Assembly (NCBI GenBank): GCA_003993805.1
Contig: RSEF01000002.1
Coordinates: 6,940,183-7,004,182 of the forward strand
Length of the DNA stretch: 64,000 nucleotides
Direction: 5' to 3'
From: Himantopus leucocephalus
Taxonomy: Eukaryota; Chordata; Aves; Charadriiformes; Recurvirostridae
Positions 62,682 to 64,000 of the stretch are shown piece after piece; positions within the stretch are counted from its first letter, which is position 1, and each line of letters opens with the position of its first letter. A program made the position numbers and the translations under genes. The notes beneath the pieces are model-generated. The model was not told where the DNA came from, searched no databases, and saw only the letters and a program-made list of their open reading frames with translations.

Positions 62682-64000
62682 CTGCCAGGACAGAGAAGAA
62701 AAATTGATGTCCTATATTAATGTTTTCTTCCTTCCATCAGAGCATCCCATGATCGTAGCCCATGATTTTATTTCTGAAGTGCCCACTGCTTTACCCATAG
62801 TGATTGCTGGTAAGCAGTAACACAGGCTCTGATCGTTCTCCCTAGCTATGAAATCAACAGCAGAGGTAAGTAACAAGAGAATAGGGAGCCCTTAGAAGCA
62901 CTTGCACTATATCACCATGAAAAAGCACTTGCAGAGCCAAAGTTAAAAGTCCTGTGCTAAAACTTTCAAGGGGAGGTACTTAAATCCCACAGAAAAAATT
63001 GTAGAAAATGACAGTTTAAATATAGCCACTTGCTCAGCAAATGGCCTATCTTGTCTTTAGTGGGTGTATAATCTTAGTTTAAAGGGTATTTATGGCAGTA
63101 AACAAAACCTGAATGAGACTATGTCGAAGTTCTGAAAAATATGTAACATATATAATGAAGAGGGAGAAAACTGTGACACGGTGCTCATGGAGGAAATAAC
63201 GAATTCACTTGCACAGATTGGAGAGGAGCACCCAATTCTGCGTGAATAAAGACAATAAAGCCATAAGAAAAGCACACATGCTCATCTTTCACTAACAAAA
63301 ACAAACTGCAATTATATTCTACCTCCTGCCGTCTGTTCTGTTTATGCTACTTCGTGTTCCAGCCACAGGGGTTTTAGAGCTCCTTTCTACATGCATAAGG
63401 AAATTATGTTAGTGTCAAGTTTAGCATCTGTTTGATCAGAAAAGTAGATAATGAGTAACTCTGTGACCAAAAGCACGGAATTGCCTAATGCTGTGTGCTG
63501 AAGAACTGAGGCTTGGATCCCAAATCTTGATCTAAATGTCAGGAATACCTCCCCAGCACAGAACCTCCCAGATGCAAGGCATCACCCTTTCCATGTAATG
63601 ATTCAGTGCTTCTCTACCACCACATCTGCATCCCATTTAAAACAGTTCAAAACATAAATAAATAGCAATTTCACGTAAACCTAATTTGAGATTAAATAGA
63701 GCTTAATTAAAAATTAGCACTGGCCGGGAAGTCTGCAAGTCTTGCTTGTCTTCAGAATTCAGAGCAGCCACAGGTCTAATCACCACATTGTATAATCATA
63801 CTAAATCCAAAATATGCTCAAAAATGTGTATAACTCAGGCATAATCCTTACAAATGTTTGAAAATATTCTGGTTACATAACGAACAACAAAAATAAGGAA
63901 CAAAATATTGAATTACTGGAACTGAAGCACATGGGAGTAATTCATGCCAAGTTGGAAAGGGAAAAAAAAAAAGGCAGCAGCAGCCAGGCTTGGCCAAGCT
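62682..64000 (-). other. PRKAG2: PRKAG2 intron 1 (3' end only)
   Basis: This is the sequence upstream of exon 2 in transcription order. It begins with the polypyrimidine tract and CAG acceptor of exon 2. No exon 1 signature (the Lys-rich start of gamma-2) appears up to 64000, so exon 1 lies outside. The block is AT-rich, with an A-run followed by GCAGCAGCAGCC at 63961-63986, and I recognise no repeat family in it. Confidence 0.85.

Noticed and set aside
62682..64000. Search for PRKAG2 exon 1
   Set aside because: No Lys-rich N-terminal coding sequence or CpG island is present to the right edge.

Overview
This window is vertebrate nuclear DNA, almost certainly avian or at least sauropsid. It carries several CR1 LINE copies with the typical 3' tail, older eroded CR1 and MIR-like relics, long AT-rich intronic sequence and no bacterial-type gene packing. 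Of the roughly 150 open frames of 60-157 codons, only two, plus one plausible third, look like real coding sequence.

The window lies inside one gene on the minus strand, PRKAG2, which encodes the gamma-2 regulatory subunit of AMP-activated protein kinase. Exon 2 (62610-62681, 72 bp) and exon 3 (51017-51296, 280 bp) have clean AG acceptors and GT donors, correct phases and strong identity to the Ser/Pro-rich N-terminal extension of gamma-2. Exon 1 lies beyond the right edge. Exon 4 and the CBS-domain exons lie beyond the left edge. The layout from right to left in transcription order is: intron 1 (64000-62682), exon 2, intron 2 (62609-51297), exon 3, and intron 3 (51016-1, still open at the left edge).

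The most interesting gene-level item is in intron 3. A CpG-denser island at about 22.7-23.65 kb contains a minus-strand open frame (ATG at 22913 or 22901) encoding a basic, Ser-rich peptide. It ends at GT donors whose phase (1) matches the phase with which exon 3 joins exon 4. This is a good candidate for the alternative first exon of a short gamma-2 isoform. A 14-codon upstream ORF ends in an ATGA overlap with the second start codon.

Other notable items are a perfect 186-bp array of 31 copies of AAACCT (TTTAGG on the other strand, a telomere-variant unit) at 41892-42077. Two local tandem duplications (44 bp and 129 bp) each have a single N at the junction and are likely assembly artefacts. 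There are several near-perfect palindromes and a set of CR1 and MIR relics, one of which still shows an NYRxVSLT-type reverse transcriptase motif. I found no tRNA, rRNA, CRISPR array, intact transposon or second protein-coding gene.
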